Positions 24,441-35,800 of a stretch of DNA of 64,000 nucleotides are shown piece after piece (positions within the stretch are counted from its first letter, which is position 1; each line of letters starts with the position of its first letter). The notes under the pieces were generated by a model, which saw only the letters and a program-made list of their open reading frames with translations, had not been told where the DNA came from and searched no databases. The stretch lies in NCBI GenBank assembly GCA_032158295.1, contig CM063244.1, positions 6,886,510-6,950,509 on the forward strand. The letters run 5' to 3'. The position numbers and the translations under genes are program-made. Source of the stretch: Pycnopodia helianthoides (taxonomy: Eukaryota > Echinodermata > Asteroidea > Forcipulatida > Asteriidae).

Positions 24441-27182
24441 ACACACCACTTGTTCCGTTTGTGGCTTTGCCCTTAACCATTTTTGTTTGATCCCCTTTTC
24501 TATAAAGAGCTGTACATGACACCTCAAATATTTTTTGAAGCTTGCCTTTCAATATGATTCTCACTAGACACAGGGAGAAGCTTCATAACTGACAAAACTT
24601 TAAGCCTTTTTAATGTTTTGAGTGCGTTCTGGTCCTATTATTTTCTTTGCATGTCCTTAAAATTAAACTCTATATGATTGTGAGGAGGTCGTTGTGCTGC
24701 AACGCGAAACACTGTGCGCCCTCGCGCGTCTGACCGCGACGTTTGTTTACTTTCATGTGTGTTTGTCCTTTATAGTTCATGTTAAAAGTTTCATTCAATT
24801 ATAATCTGCTTGTGTTCTAACATCCACTACGCGTTCTATTGTTTTAACATACTGGTTTCGCGGGCTTTGGGGTAGCGTGACCTTTTCACCTCACCGCCTG
24901 CACAACTCTCAACAGGTAAACACACTCATTCTTGTCTCACTTATAAATCTCAGCTTTTTGATATATTCCATATTTATTTACTTATTTTAAAGGTGCTCAA
25001 AGTAACCGCAATTGTCTTGTGATTATTCTAGGTGTAATGTTGATGAATATTGATCAAATATAAAGAGAGATTTTCGTCTTTGAAAATATAGAAGTTCGTC
25101 GGGGATTAAAGTGTTCTGTATCCCGTATTGATTAAAGTATGGTTCGTGTGTCAATGTCATGGGCAGCTGCCATGTAGTCATACCTTTATACTGTGCATGT
25201 ATTATGGGTGTGTATATTGCATTGGTATGATCGTATGGACGGTTGTTACATGAATTACATAAATAAGCTGTGTATAATTATTACTTTTAATGGATGCATG
25301 GGTGGGTGTTGACTTCGGGTTTAGTTGGTGGGATTGGACTTGGAGGCATGGGTTTGTGTGTTTCTTGTATTAATGATGATGATTAGTGGGCGTTGTGTGT
25401 TAGTAGTATAGTACTTATGCCTTCTTGCCCAGTGTCATGCTATCCCATGTTCTTCACGCATTCTTGTATTTACTTTATTTGAGACAATAACTATTTGAAA
25501 ATTAGAGACACAATATTTAGGAGCTGCCTTCACTTCATTTTTTATTGACTAAAGGAAATACTTGCATTATATTAAATTGGAATGTAAAACACTTGCATTA
25601 TATTAAATTGAAATGTATGTATTTTACTGACCGCCTGCACAACTCTCAACAGTTGCTGCAGGTGTTTCCAGAAAAAGAATAAATCCCGGATACAACGAAC
25701 ACAAGCAGAGAACAACCATTTAGAACCAGCGTGCCTCTGTTCGGCTACTTAGCGACTCCATCAGGCCCCCCCTTCTCCAAGTACTTGGATGGACCCCTCA
25801 CATGATGATGCATATCGAAAAACCATCATGGTCTCATGTCATGACTTGCTTGAACATGGCTACATGTACGATTTCACTCTTCCCTCTATAAGTATATAAA
25901 CATAAGCAGAAGAGATGTTTTAGGAATTCAAAAATTCCTGGAGGACCCCAGTTTATATACATGGATGATGTCCATCCAAACCCGGGGGGGGGGGGGGTGT
26001 TCTTGACGGACGAGGGAGGGTACGGAGATTGTCGACGATTAAAAGTCTGTCAATCATGTATGTTTGGCTTTATGCCTCTCGTTCTTTCTGTCTCTCTGAA
26101 CCAAGTCTAATTTTTTTATTTTTTTAAAAATAATATTACGTAATTATAGCAAGGAGAACTTTTCTAGGCCATCAAGACATGCTAAAGCCCAACAGCATCA
26201 GGGGGCTCCCCTCGCCCCCCCTGAATTCCCGTAAAAAAAAGCAAGGGCTTCGCCCCTGGACCCCACAGCGGACTAAGCGGGCCCCTAGACCCAACACCGT
26301 AAGTGCTTTGACTCCTGACCCCCCTCCCCCACATTTAAAGACAGATGACGCCCATGGTTTCACATAGAGTGAGAAGAAAAGCGTTGATAAACGGAAATCT
26401 GTACTTTTTTAAAGTCTTAAGTTTTTGGCGTACAAACAAAGACAAAAAATGTAAAACAATCTTCTAGGGACATATAGGCCTAACATACATTCTGCTGGGC
26501 CTTGTGTTGTATTAAAATTATAATTTGCTTCGCTCAATTAGGAGAGTCAGTGAAATACAACCCGATGTATTGTAAGAGAATTCAGAAAAGATACACTAAA
26601 ATATATCATTTTAATATACCAGAAATTCAATTGGCCTATCAAGAACTCAGTACCAGCAAAATTATTTAGTTCCCTCATCTCATGGAGCCTTGGTTCCTTC
26701 AAAATATGATTTCGTTTGAACGAAATCATTGTATTTACTATTTTATATTTAGTTTCCCCTTGTAAAAATATTTCATTGATCCCCCGAATTTACTTTTTCC
26801 TTTGCTCAATTTATTAGTTCGAGGGAACTAAATAATATTTTGTGGTAACGAAATAAATTTATGGTTACGTTCGCCATATCTAAAAAGTCAAATGGCATTG
26901 GTGTCGACTCTAATTACCTCATCTCCAGTCTCAGTGACGTGTTGTTATGGTTGCAGCTTGGTCGGAGCATGGGTCGGTCGGAGGTACTTCTACTAGAACT
27001 AGTATGAGATTCGAAAACCTTTCAATTATGACTATGAGTCCTCAAAATTGTGCAACCATAATACGTAAGAAGCCACGCCCTTCTCACTCTATCATGGTCG
27101 GCCAAACGCAACGAAGGTTGGACTGTGGGAAATCCCCTGCTTGTGCAATAATCGGCGGGGAGCACAGGTTAGTGTGGAGGCC
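24441..27182. other. Spacer without a supported gene
   Basis: Contains a 23-bp exact direct repeat (24,893-24,915 and 25,630-25,652), a G-run (25,983-25,996) and a C-rich degraded repeat (26,180-26,350). No coding exon is recognised. Confidence 0.4.
26180..26350. repeat. Degraded C/G-rich dispersed repeat
   Basis: Sequence such as CAAGGGCTTCGCCCCTGGAC with flanking C-runs resembles the ends of dispersed DNA-transposon remnants. The chance open frames on both strands are not protein-like. Confidence 0.35.
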
Positions 27183-27188
27183 CTGAAG

Positions 27189-27607
27189 TATGGAACGCCA
27201 AAGAGGCATTTAATAATCGGTGATGGTCTTTTACAACCGGTGATCAAATTTTTAATCGGTGATGGTCTAACGCGATCGGTGATCAACTTTAGCAGTCGGT
27301 GATGTATCACGATTGGTGATGGTCTTTCGCGATCGGTGGTCAACTTTAGGAATCGGTGATGCATATTCACGATCGGTGATGGTCCTTTGCGATCGGTGAT
27401 CAACTTTAGCAGTCGGTGATGTATCACGATCGGTGATGGTCTTTCGCGATCGGTGGTCAACTTTAGGAATCGGTGATGCATATTCACGATCGGTGATGGT
27501 CCTTTGCGATCGGTGATCAACTTTAGCAATCGGTGATGCATATTCACGATCGGTGATGGTCCTTTGCGATCGGTGATCAACTTTAGGGATCGGCGATGGT
27601 CTACCTA
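27189..27607 (-). repeat. Left TIR with tandem CACCGAT subunits
   Basis: The array is read on the minus strand and is the reverse complement of the right TIR end to end, including the inner edge GGTCTACCTA (27,598-27,607). It has fewer 60-bp units than the right TIR. Open frames through it (up to 162 codons) are a by-product of the 60-bp period. Confidence 0.85.
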
Positions 27608-27938
27608 TTTCACACCACTCACCACTCTGGTCATCGACTGACTTGTAAACACAACCCAAGATAAATTTCAAGAGTCAGAAAACTTCATGGTGATTGGATG
27701 CAGCGTTATTTAGTTATGTGGAAAAATTTGGTAGGGCACGTTGTGCCCTCCCCCTGGTCCTAATAGGATTGTCTATTTCTTTAAGGTTTGTCTACAATTT
27801 AAGGAAAGATGGTATTTGGGAGTCAAAAGTTAATTAACCTATAGAAATAACTTTAATAATTCACTTAGGCCGCATTCGATTTACCCAATTCTAGGTCTGG
27901 CGTGGTTATGAGCGTCTCCTTTACTGATATAATAGTGT

Positions 27939-28219
27939 TTAAATATGGGCATCTCCAATGGTTTGTGGTTTATAAAAGAAAAAGTCATCTTTATGCCATT
28001 CCAAAACCTGTACTTTTGAGGATGCCAAATTCCATCTGTTCCTTAAATTGTGGACTACTGGAAGTTCAAGTACGTTAGCACAGGTTTTCCCACGTGGATA
28101 TCTACTACCATCTGCGGCGAAAGATAGCGTCGGTTGAGGCTGGAAGCCTACAGCTGGAACAGCATCACTGCCAGTGGAAAATACTAAAATATCTTCAAAT
28201 GTCAGCGATGACAGTTGAT
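27939..28219 (-). CDS. HECT-type E3 ubiquitin ligase C-terminal exon (fragment)
   Basis: After an acceptor (cttcttag|AT) the minus strand encodes FEDILVFSTGSDAVPAVGFQ, then QPTLSF and a segment with GKTCANVLELP, ending at TAA. This matches the C-terminal lobe of HECT domains, especially the divergent G2E3-like family: the FxTGS...GF...P.I pattern followed by the catalytic TCxNxLxLP cysteine motif. The cysteine is present. HECT ligases pass ubiquitin from an E2 enzyme to substrate through this cysteine. Residues after the motif no longer resemble the family, and the rest of the domain is not seen here. The exon lies wholly inside the 27,189-30,087 element, so it looks like a captured fragment. 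Confidence 0.6.
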
Positions 28220-28609
28220 CTAAGAAGAAGAAGATGAACAAATAGTTATTATTATTTAACTTTCAGCTGTTTGCCGTTTTACTTGCAAAACGTCAATTTA
28301 GATCATATGGATGGAAGGCCTGTTTGGCTTGTATTGGACGCTGAAGTTGTGTGAGGCTGCAGGTTACTTGACTTGGAACAGTCCCAAACACAACAGCCCA
28401 AGTGCCGTTTCTGTGGTTTTTAGTCGGGGTAGTTGCATATTAAGGTAGATATTGCTTTACCAGCAAGGTGTTTTCCTTTTTTATAAAATTATTATATTTT
28501 ACGACATAAACTGTATTGATGGGGCCTACACTGTTTTGTGGTCGAAAATACTTCAATACCGGTGTGTCTTCTGATCTTGAAGACGCGTAACCTAATTATA
28601 ACTTCTCAC

Positions 28610-29112
28610 TAGGTAGACCATCACCGATCCCTAAAGTTGATCACCGATCGCGAAAGACCATCACCGATCGTGAATATGCATCACCGATTGCTAAAGTTGA
28701 TCACCGATCGCAAAGGACCATCACCGATCGTGAATATGCATCACCGATTCCTAAAGTTAACCACCGATCGCGAAAGACCATCACCGATCGTGAATATGCA
28801 TCACCGATTCCTAAAGTTGACCACCGATCGCGAAAGACCATCACCGATCGTGAATATGCATCACCGATTCCTAAAGTTAACCACCGATCGCGAAAGACCA
28901 TCACCGATCGTGAATATGCATCACCGATTCCCAAAGTTGACCACCGATCGCGAAAGACCATCACCGATCGTGAATATGCATCACCGATTCCTAAAGTTAA
29001 CCACCGATCGCGAAAGACCATCACCGATCGTGAATATGCATCACCGATTCCCAAAGTTGACCACCGATCGCGAAAGACCATCACCGATCGTGAATATATG
29101 CATCACCGATTC
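28610..29112 (+). repeat. Right TIR, inner 60-bp tandem array
   Basis: Eight near-identical 60-bp units run from about 28,621 to 29,100. Each has three 20-bp parts: TCACCGATTCCTAAAGTTAA, CCACCGATCGCGAAAGACCA and TCACCGATCGTGAATATGCA. The long plus and minus open frames across it follow from the period being a multiple of three. Confidence 0.9.
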
Positions 29113-29876
29113 TAGTTGCGATAATCGTAAACCCCTCCATCCTCCCGACGGTCGGAGACCGGAGGGTTACGAGTCATGCAGTGCAAAAAAGTGGCGAAAT
29201 AAAAATTTCGACTATTTTGGTCAGACTAGTCACCAGATTTGCCCAATTTGTTCCCCTTTCAAAAAACATGACACACATTCTAAGAACATGGATTTGATCT
29301 TCAAGGTATAATGAATCCATTCATAACACTCTAAACATCGATGAAAAATTATTTGAAGAAAAAACGAACAAAAACTTACCAGAAACTGACCGAAATGTCC
29401 ATGGACCGCACTTCCCCTACATCAACCAGTCAGCGTAAACCAAACCGTTGTGTAGGCGTGGCGATCGTCTCGTGTGCGACTGTGCGTGCACGCAGTTAAT
29501 GTATTTAACGGATTTGCGCTATTTGCAGTTTGTGCTGATTAATTGCAGGAACAGCTTTCCAGAATGCGCGCTCAATCTGTAAATTTTTCCTCATAAATAT
29601 CCTGTGATTGTGCAACTCAACAAAATGCGCCCAACGACGAGTTTGCTTACGCTGATTGGTCGAGATGTTGCTAGGTCACGAATCGCGAGGTTCGAAAACC
29701 GGACCTGAGATTGTCTACGCATCATGAAAATTTCGCTCAGTCTCTGGTAAGTTTTTGTCTTTTTTTCTTTTATTTCGCCACTTTTTTGCACTGCATGACT
29801 CGTAACGCCAAAGAGGCATTTGAGACCGGAGGTCTCCGACCGTCGGGAGGATGGAGGGTTACGATTATCGCAACTA
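29113..29876. mobile_element. Nested 764-bp TIR element
   Basis: The ends read TAGTTGCGATAATCGTAA and its complement, and inverted homology continues for roughly 90-120 bp. The 9-bp sequence CACCGATTC abuts both sides (29,104-29,112 and 29,877-29,885) and is compatible with a target duplication, though the host array also contains that word. The interior is non-coding. A 9-bp duplication would suit Mutator-like or foldback elements. The right TIR carries an extra block with CGCCAAAGAGGCATTT, a motif also found at the outer ends of the host element. Confidence 0.75.
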
Positions 29877-30093
29877 CACCGATTCCTAAAGTTGACCACC
29901 GATCGCGAAAGACCATCACCGATCGCGAATATGCATTTACCGATCGCGAAAGACCATCACCGATCGTGATACATCACCGATTGCTTAAGTTGATCACCGA
30001 TCGCGTTAGACCATCACCAATTAAAAATTTGATCACCGGTTGTAAAAGACCATCACCGATTATTAAATGCCTCTTTGGCGTTCCATACTGAAG

Positions 30094-31829
30094 AGATATC
30101 AAGCATGTACATGTATATTTTAAATTACGTGAATACGTATCATTCAACGTAAATATATGTTTGATGTCCCTTAGGTTAGGCTTCATTCGAAGTCGAGTAG
30201 AGTGTCAGGCCTAAAAAAAAAAAAAAGTTATGTTGGCGTAATTAACGGGCCAGAAAAATAGGGTAGGTAGGTACGGATTATTATCATTATTGTTTTCCCC
30301 TCGACGAAAATAACATGTATCAGTAAACACTCAGTCAGTCTTCAGTGGGTTTCTCCTTCTTGCAGCCTCGAAGGCTAAACTGTTGAGGAGTTTGACCTGA
30401 CCCTATCAGCCGGTGCAGCAAGAAAAGATGTGCTGGTGCTGGTGAAACTTCGCTCGGCCCCAGCGGTCTATCCAGGACCGCTGGGATGGGCTAATCAGCT
30501 TGCACAGATTCTTGTTCAGGAAGTACGTCATGCGTGCAGTGCTTGCAGTGTGAGTGTGATGCGTGATGGGACTGAGCATGGGACTGAGCATTAACGTTAA
30601 CGATACGTTTGCCCATCCCAGCGCCTTTGGTTTTAAGGCAAGGCGATGGGGACGAGCGAATGGTGAAACATGCATCATGCCTGACTGAGAGGGCGCCCGG
30701 CTGGCCTATTGCACAGTCAGGATTTCCCAGTGTAGTTCTCATCATTGTAAACGGAGAGGTGTCCTTCTGACTGTGTTAGTATGGCTATTGCACAGTCAGG
30801 GATTTCCAGTGTAGTTCTCATATTGTAAACGGAGAGGTGTCCTTTCTGACTGTGTTAGTATGGCCTATTGCACAGTCAGGGGATTTCCCAGTGTAGTTCT
30901 CATCATTGTAAACGGAGAGGTGTCTTTTCTGACTGTGTTAGTATGTAAAATGAAAAGCTGTCCGAATTTCGAGCACTTCATTCACTGCGAATTTGGGTTT
31001 TGAAAACATCATGTAGAAACTGAAGTCTCCTTCTGTCAAAACCAACGTCCCTAGCGTGCCGTAAGTACTAATTGATTGTTATTAAATCCAGATTAATCCA
31101 AGCACCTCCATGACCTAAAAGCAAACCATAATTCGTAAACTTTTAGGCATATGATATGCTGGACCCATCCACGCTTTTAAAAATTTTATTTTGACATTAT
31201 CAAAAAAAGAAGAAGCGTTGTTGGGTCCAGTTACTCAGACTATATCCATTGCAGTGAAACCACCTGGGCTCGCTCGATTATGAATTCCAAGAAATGACAT
31301 TGACAAAATAAAACGATGCTGTGTGAGTTATTGATATATTTGTAATGACAAATGTTACTCCACAAGACAAAGATCCTGACAATCAGCAGGAAATTACTGA
31401 AATTACATTGTAATGATTGGAAATCAGCCTGTGCTGCAGCGACTCTCATGACTAATGGCACTAATTATGTGGTTAATTTCATTAGGGCCCCATACTTGTG
31501 GAGCCTTACATCATGTACCTTTCTCCAGTTTTGGTCAATGGAGAGGAGACTCAATGTTCCGCAGGTGTAGAAAACGTTAGTTACTTTGTCTCTAGGGGTT
31601 AGTTTACGTCGCACGCAATTATGCAGTGTTGAAGCAACCTCATTCCCAGTGGTGTCAATCTTACCGCACCGTTTTTCTCCCAGAATGCCTTGCTGGATCA
31701 TAACCCCTGGAAGTATGACTTTTAAATATCTAAGTGGATATTTTTAATTAGTCCTGTGGTTGATTCACTCTTTGTGCGCTCTAAAAATGGTCACAGCCCA
31801 GACCCCCCCCCCAAAAAAAAAGCATCAAG
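30094..31829. other. Spacer with tandem repeat, no confident gene
   Basis: A locally GC-richer stretch (30,400-30,690) is followed by a three-copy repeat. An ATG-led minus-strand frame near 31,701 (MIQQGILGEKRCG, then a GGTAAGA donor-like site) is too weak to call. Confidence 0.4.
30703..30945. repeat. Three-copy tandem repeat of about 80 bp
   Basis: Units begin with TATTGCACAGTCAGG near 30,706, 30,786 and 30,866 and end GACTGTGTTAGTATG. Small 1-2 bp indels distinguish the copies. Confidence 0.9.
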
Positions 31830-31945
31830 TCTAGAGCAACTGGTTTCCTCTCATTCTTCTTTGATCTTGTGGTATGCAGTTTAGGGTGACCATGTTTAAA
31901 ACATTTATATTTGAAGTGGGTTATGTCAAAATACTTGCATTTTGA
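31830..31945. repeat. Inverted-repeat partner upstream of the CARD exons
   Basis: About 115 bp, including CTCATTCTTCTTTGATCTTG and TTTAGGGTGACC, is the diverged reverse complement of 35,705-35,850. The pair flanks exons A and B of the right RLR. It could be a pair of dispersed repeats or the ends of a larger mobile unit. Confidence 0.6.
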
Positions 31946-32031
31946 CATGTGTGTACCGCGTGTACAAAGCGCCCTGCAAGCGCTCTAAAGTTTTCAACAG
32001 GCGTGCACCAGCTGGCCTGCACGCAGAGCAG

Positions 32032-32214
32032 TCATTTTTTTTGTAGCCAATCAGCGATGTTTTTCAGTGCTTCCCTTCCAGAGGTTATACGAGAGGTATC
32101 AACGAGAGAGGTACTACCGGCGAGGCTGGTGATGAGGGTTCTTGCTGTTGCCAAAGCATGCTCAAACTTATAATGCAGCTTTATGTATTTCATTAAATCA
32201 CTGACCGTTTGCAA
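32032..32214 (-). CDS. Possible coding fragment, unrecognised
   Basis: The minus-strand frame reads SDLMKYIKLHYKFEHALATA and continues with helical, protein-like sequence to a TGA. No clear acceptor precedes it and I do not recognise the family. It could be a last exon or the remnant of a transposon protein. Confidence 0.22.
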   Translation of the reverse strand: MQTVSDLMKYIKLHYKFEHALATARTLITSLAGSTSLVDTSRITSGREALKNIADWLQKK

Positions 32215-32700
32215 GTTTTCAGAATTTTAAATGTCAAGTTGCAAAAAGACCCTGATCAAAACATCAACAGTGTTCCATCGATTATTATGTTGCATACATA
32301 TGATTCTTAAATTGAAAACAAATTACCCTAAATGGTACATCCTCTGTCTACTCAGTACTCTTACATGTACTCTTAACTGTGTAAAGTTTGATAAGATTTA
32401 AAGGTTTTGTATAGTGGTGGTTAAAATAGAAGGATCAACTTCTTTTCACTCAGAACCACAAGTAATCAAGACTAAGAGAAAATATTCCTGATTGTAAAGT
32501 TAATGCAGACTTATTACACTATTTTTGTGGAGGCCTCCAGCATGTAACAGTTTGTTCATTTTCATCTGATACTTTCTATCGATAGATTGTGGAGGATCCA
32601 AGCAAGACTGTTATCGTTTAATGAATCCTCAAAGCAAGTTTGAGACAGAGACCGACAATAAACATGCCCGTGTGTTAACGCTATGATCTTGATGGCATAA

Positions 32701-32784
32701 ATATAATCCGCATCGGAAGTGGAGGGACCCTGAGACGATGGCATATAATCCGCATCGGAAGAGGAGGAACCCTGAGTCTTCACT
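32701..32784 (+). repeat. 42-bp tandem duplication around the CARD start codon
   Basis: A unit beginning ATAATCCGCATCGGAAG is present twice in tandem. The start codon at 32,738 lies in the first unit, and the frame is open through both (YNPHRKWRDPET, then YNPHRKRRNPES). Confidence 0.75.
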
Positions 32785-32879
32785 GCCTACTTTGGACTTC
32801 AGGGATCTTTTGATAAACTCTCTCACATTGGATGGGAATCTGCTGGCACAATTGGTGAAATTGGAGCTAATTACCCCAG
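32738..32879 (+). CDS. Right RLR exon A (N-terminal helical segment)
   Basis: From the ATG, 47 codons plus one base end at CCCCAG|gtaaga (phase 1). The segment DFRDLLINSLTLDGNLLAQL, followed by VKLELITPG, resembles the first two helices of a CARD or related death-fold domain. The start is chosen because it is the first ATG in this open frame, although the frame extends a little further 5'. Confidence 0.6.
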
Positions 32880-35800
32880 GTAAGAAGAAGATGGGTCAGC
32901 CCCACAAGACAAATAGCTTGATGAAATAAATTGCTCTTTTTACCATAATTCATTCATTGAATTAAGTTGTTCATGTTCTTGTTCTTGTTCAATTTGTGGC
33001 GTCAGACAGTAACCTTTTACATGTAGAGCCACAGGAGAGGTATATGAGTGGTCATGGATATAACATTTGTGGTATTGTACGAATCTGATCAATAATCTGG
33101 TTTCTGAAGCTGTTTATGGAGTCAGTAGTAACAATGGTGTCTGGCAGATGGTCCATTGTACTTGGAAGGAATGAATATTTGTATGCCTCGGTCCTACATT
33201 CCGTCTGGGCTATGGCTTGGTTGTTGCTGATAGTTAAGTGACGGGAACGTCTTGGTAAGATAAGATAAGATAAGATAAGATAGGAGGAGTTATTCAAACT
33301 TGGTGCAGCTGAAACCCCCAAATGAATCTGTTTTCGTAAGAAAGTTTACCAGCCTGACGTCTGCGATCCAGAGTGTCCAGGTTAAAGTCTTCAATCAATA
33401 GGAGACGCAGTATTAAGAAAATCGAATTTCAAATTTTCTGTTGGGGTTTTAGTTTTTAAACTTTGTCAGATGATAGGTGGTGTCAGACATGTAGGCCTAT
33501 GTGTTTTGATTTGCTTTTCTTTTGTCTTTAATTTCAGATCAAAATGACAGGTTATCTAAAAATCTGACTCAGGATGGGATAGAGAGGCCAGTTAGTTCTG
33601 CTACTGAAGATGATACAGGACCTCAAGAGACCAGATAAATTTCTTTGTTCTTGAAAACTCTTAGAAAATCTGGTATATAAATTTTCAGAAGTAGGGCATG
33701 GTAACTTTCGGAAATAAAGTTTTTTGTTACAGATCATACTGAAATTTAGTTCTGTCTAAAATGCATTCTTTTGAATAGTGGTAATACATTTATATTTGTT
33801 TTACATTAAAAAGTTTGTAAATTTTTAGCTTGGCATAAAGGAAAAAATTAAGTTAAGTTATTTATTTCTTTTAATAATAATAGCAATAGAATAATTCAAT
33901 GAATAAAATTGGGAGGCTGATCATCCTTACGTACAGATGAAGAAGGACGATTGCGAAGGCGTGGCTACAACTTGGTTGAGCTGCTGGCATGTTTTGGCTC
34001 TTTTTGGCAGCCTGCCACATTGACCTATTTATGACCACAGAGCATAGCCAGGGATCGAAAGTGTTTGATATTTCTGTATGAAGCAAAACACAAGAGGGCC
34101 TGGAGAAAAACCCTTGTGGTAAAAAAAGTGGCTACTACTTTACATCCTTTTCTCTGCCCTGAGAGAAGGAACCAGTTGGCATGGCAACCTCACAACTTGA
34201 ATGCCTTAACTGCTATGCAGTTTATGTGGATGATTTAAATCTTTAAGTGTTTTTTTTGAGTGACTTCATCCAAGGCTGCACCAGGGATCCTCAAACTCGC
34301 ATGCCCCCTTCCACCAACTCTCTACTCCCTTCCTATGCATCAGAGCAAAGCCAAGACTTATCTTGAGTAGACACTTAGTTTTCAACTTGGTCTTTATATC
34401 GATGAATTCATTGAAAAAGGCTGAAGTTAAAGAGACTGGTGAATTTGAATACTGTGCCAGAAAAATAAAACCCATCTGTTGTCATCTTTGCAGGGGACAC
34501 AACCAATGAACTACTTGCAGACGTTTTTGAGGGAGATAACAGCATTGAAGATTTTGACATTGAGCATCAACTTATCAAGCAGTTTTACCCACACCTTCAA
34601 GACATAGTTCCCTCAGAAATGGTCCCCCACCTCACATACATTAGTGTTGAGAAGAAGGAGAGCTTGATGCGTAAATGCCTCATAGGAGATGCCATGCTGG
34701 CGAATACTCATTTGTTGCTGCTGACCATGAGGACCCTTGAACCTGGATGGTTTGAGGTTTTTCTTCAAGCTCTGGAAAAGACCAATCACAGGAGGGTCGC
34801 TGAGGAGTTAAGAACAGAAAGACAGAGCGGTAAACTTGCTTTCACCTTCAAAGACGCTGGAATGAAAAATATTCTGGCTCCCTCATTTTTAATAAAATAA
34901 CATCTTTCCCATTACAGGGAACAGTACAAAGCCAGTGGCCTAATGGGAAGAAGGGCCATAGTAAACTAGTATAAATATTTTGTTATTAATTTTTTTTTCA
35001 ATAAACTTGTAATCTATTCAACCAACAGTTGCAAAAAAGTCAGCAAGTTGGTAGTTGCTAGTCACATTTTATGAAAACAAGGAAAAACAGCTAATGTTTT
35101 GTCAGATTTGTGCATGTTCATATACATGCTTTTTGTAATGCAGCAATGGAAATAAGAAACAGAATCGCCACTACCATGGGCAGCGCACTGTATCGATACC
35201 TATCATCACTAACCCCTGATTAGTTACAAAAACGCATGCTTGTTAAAGAACTTTAAAGTGCTTGTTATGGCGCTAATTGTAGGATGCTAATTGTAGGACG
35301 CTTAAAGGTACATTACAGAATTGGTAAGAAACAAACTTGTAAAATATACTTTTTGATCACAGATTTACATAAAACTTACACGGTCTAATGATGATGATAG
35401 TAGAAAGCATCCCTTGAAATATTTCTGTCTGAAATGCCATATTTGATGAGAAATGAATAAACTAATTTTCTGATTGGAGTTTATCGCTCAGTGAGCGTTT
35501 TATTCATTTGTTGAATCTATATGATTTCATGCAAATGTGTAATCGGTTTTTCACTATTTTCTCGTGACCCAGATGGCCGATCGATCTCAAACTTCTACAG
35601 GTTTGTCAGTTTATGTATATGGTGGATTACATAAAGTGCTTACACTGCCAGCAACTGTTTTGTTAGCAAAACCAATTCTGTAATGTTCCTTTAAGTATGC
35701 CTGCCAAAATGCAAGTATTTTAATGCAATTCTATTTCAAATGAATCATGTTTTTACACGGTCACCCTAAACTTCATTCTGTAGTTAGACATGTCACAAGA

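Larger units (their letters stand above)
27189..30087. mobile_element. 2.9-kb foldback-type transposon carrying a HECT exon
   Basis: The ends are perfectly inverted over the first 69 bp (TATGGAACGCCAAAGAGG...), and the candidate target duplication CTGAAG lies at 27,183-27,188 and 30,088-30,093. The left TIR (27,189-27,607, about 419 bp) and the right TIR (28,610-30,087, about 714 bp without a nested insertion) are built of 20-bp CACCGATY-containing subunits. Three subunits make a 60-bp higher-order unit. The interior (27,608-28,609) contains a minus-strand HECT-like exon. This structure recalls foldback/Galileo-type elements. No transposase is visible, so it is probably non-autonomous. Confidence 0.8.

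Noticed and set aside
24893..25652. LTR retrotransposon flanked by the 23-bp repeats
   Set aside because: The repeats are far too short to be LTRs and no primer-binding site, polypurine tract, gag or pol is present.
28621..29100. CRISPR-like array of 60-bp repeats
   Set aside because: The units are contiguous tandem repeats without unique spacers, in a eukaryotic transposon TIR.
28637..29311. 224-codon plus-strand frame with TDRERPSPIVNMHHR repeats
   Set aside because: By-product of the 60-bp TIR array; the mirror array at 27,092-27,580 gives the same effect on the other strand.
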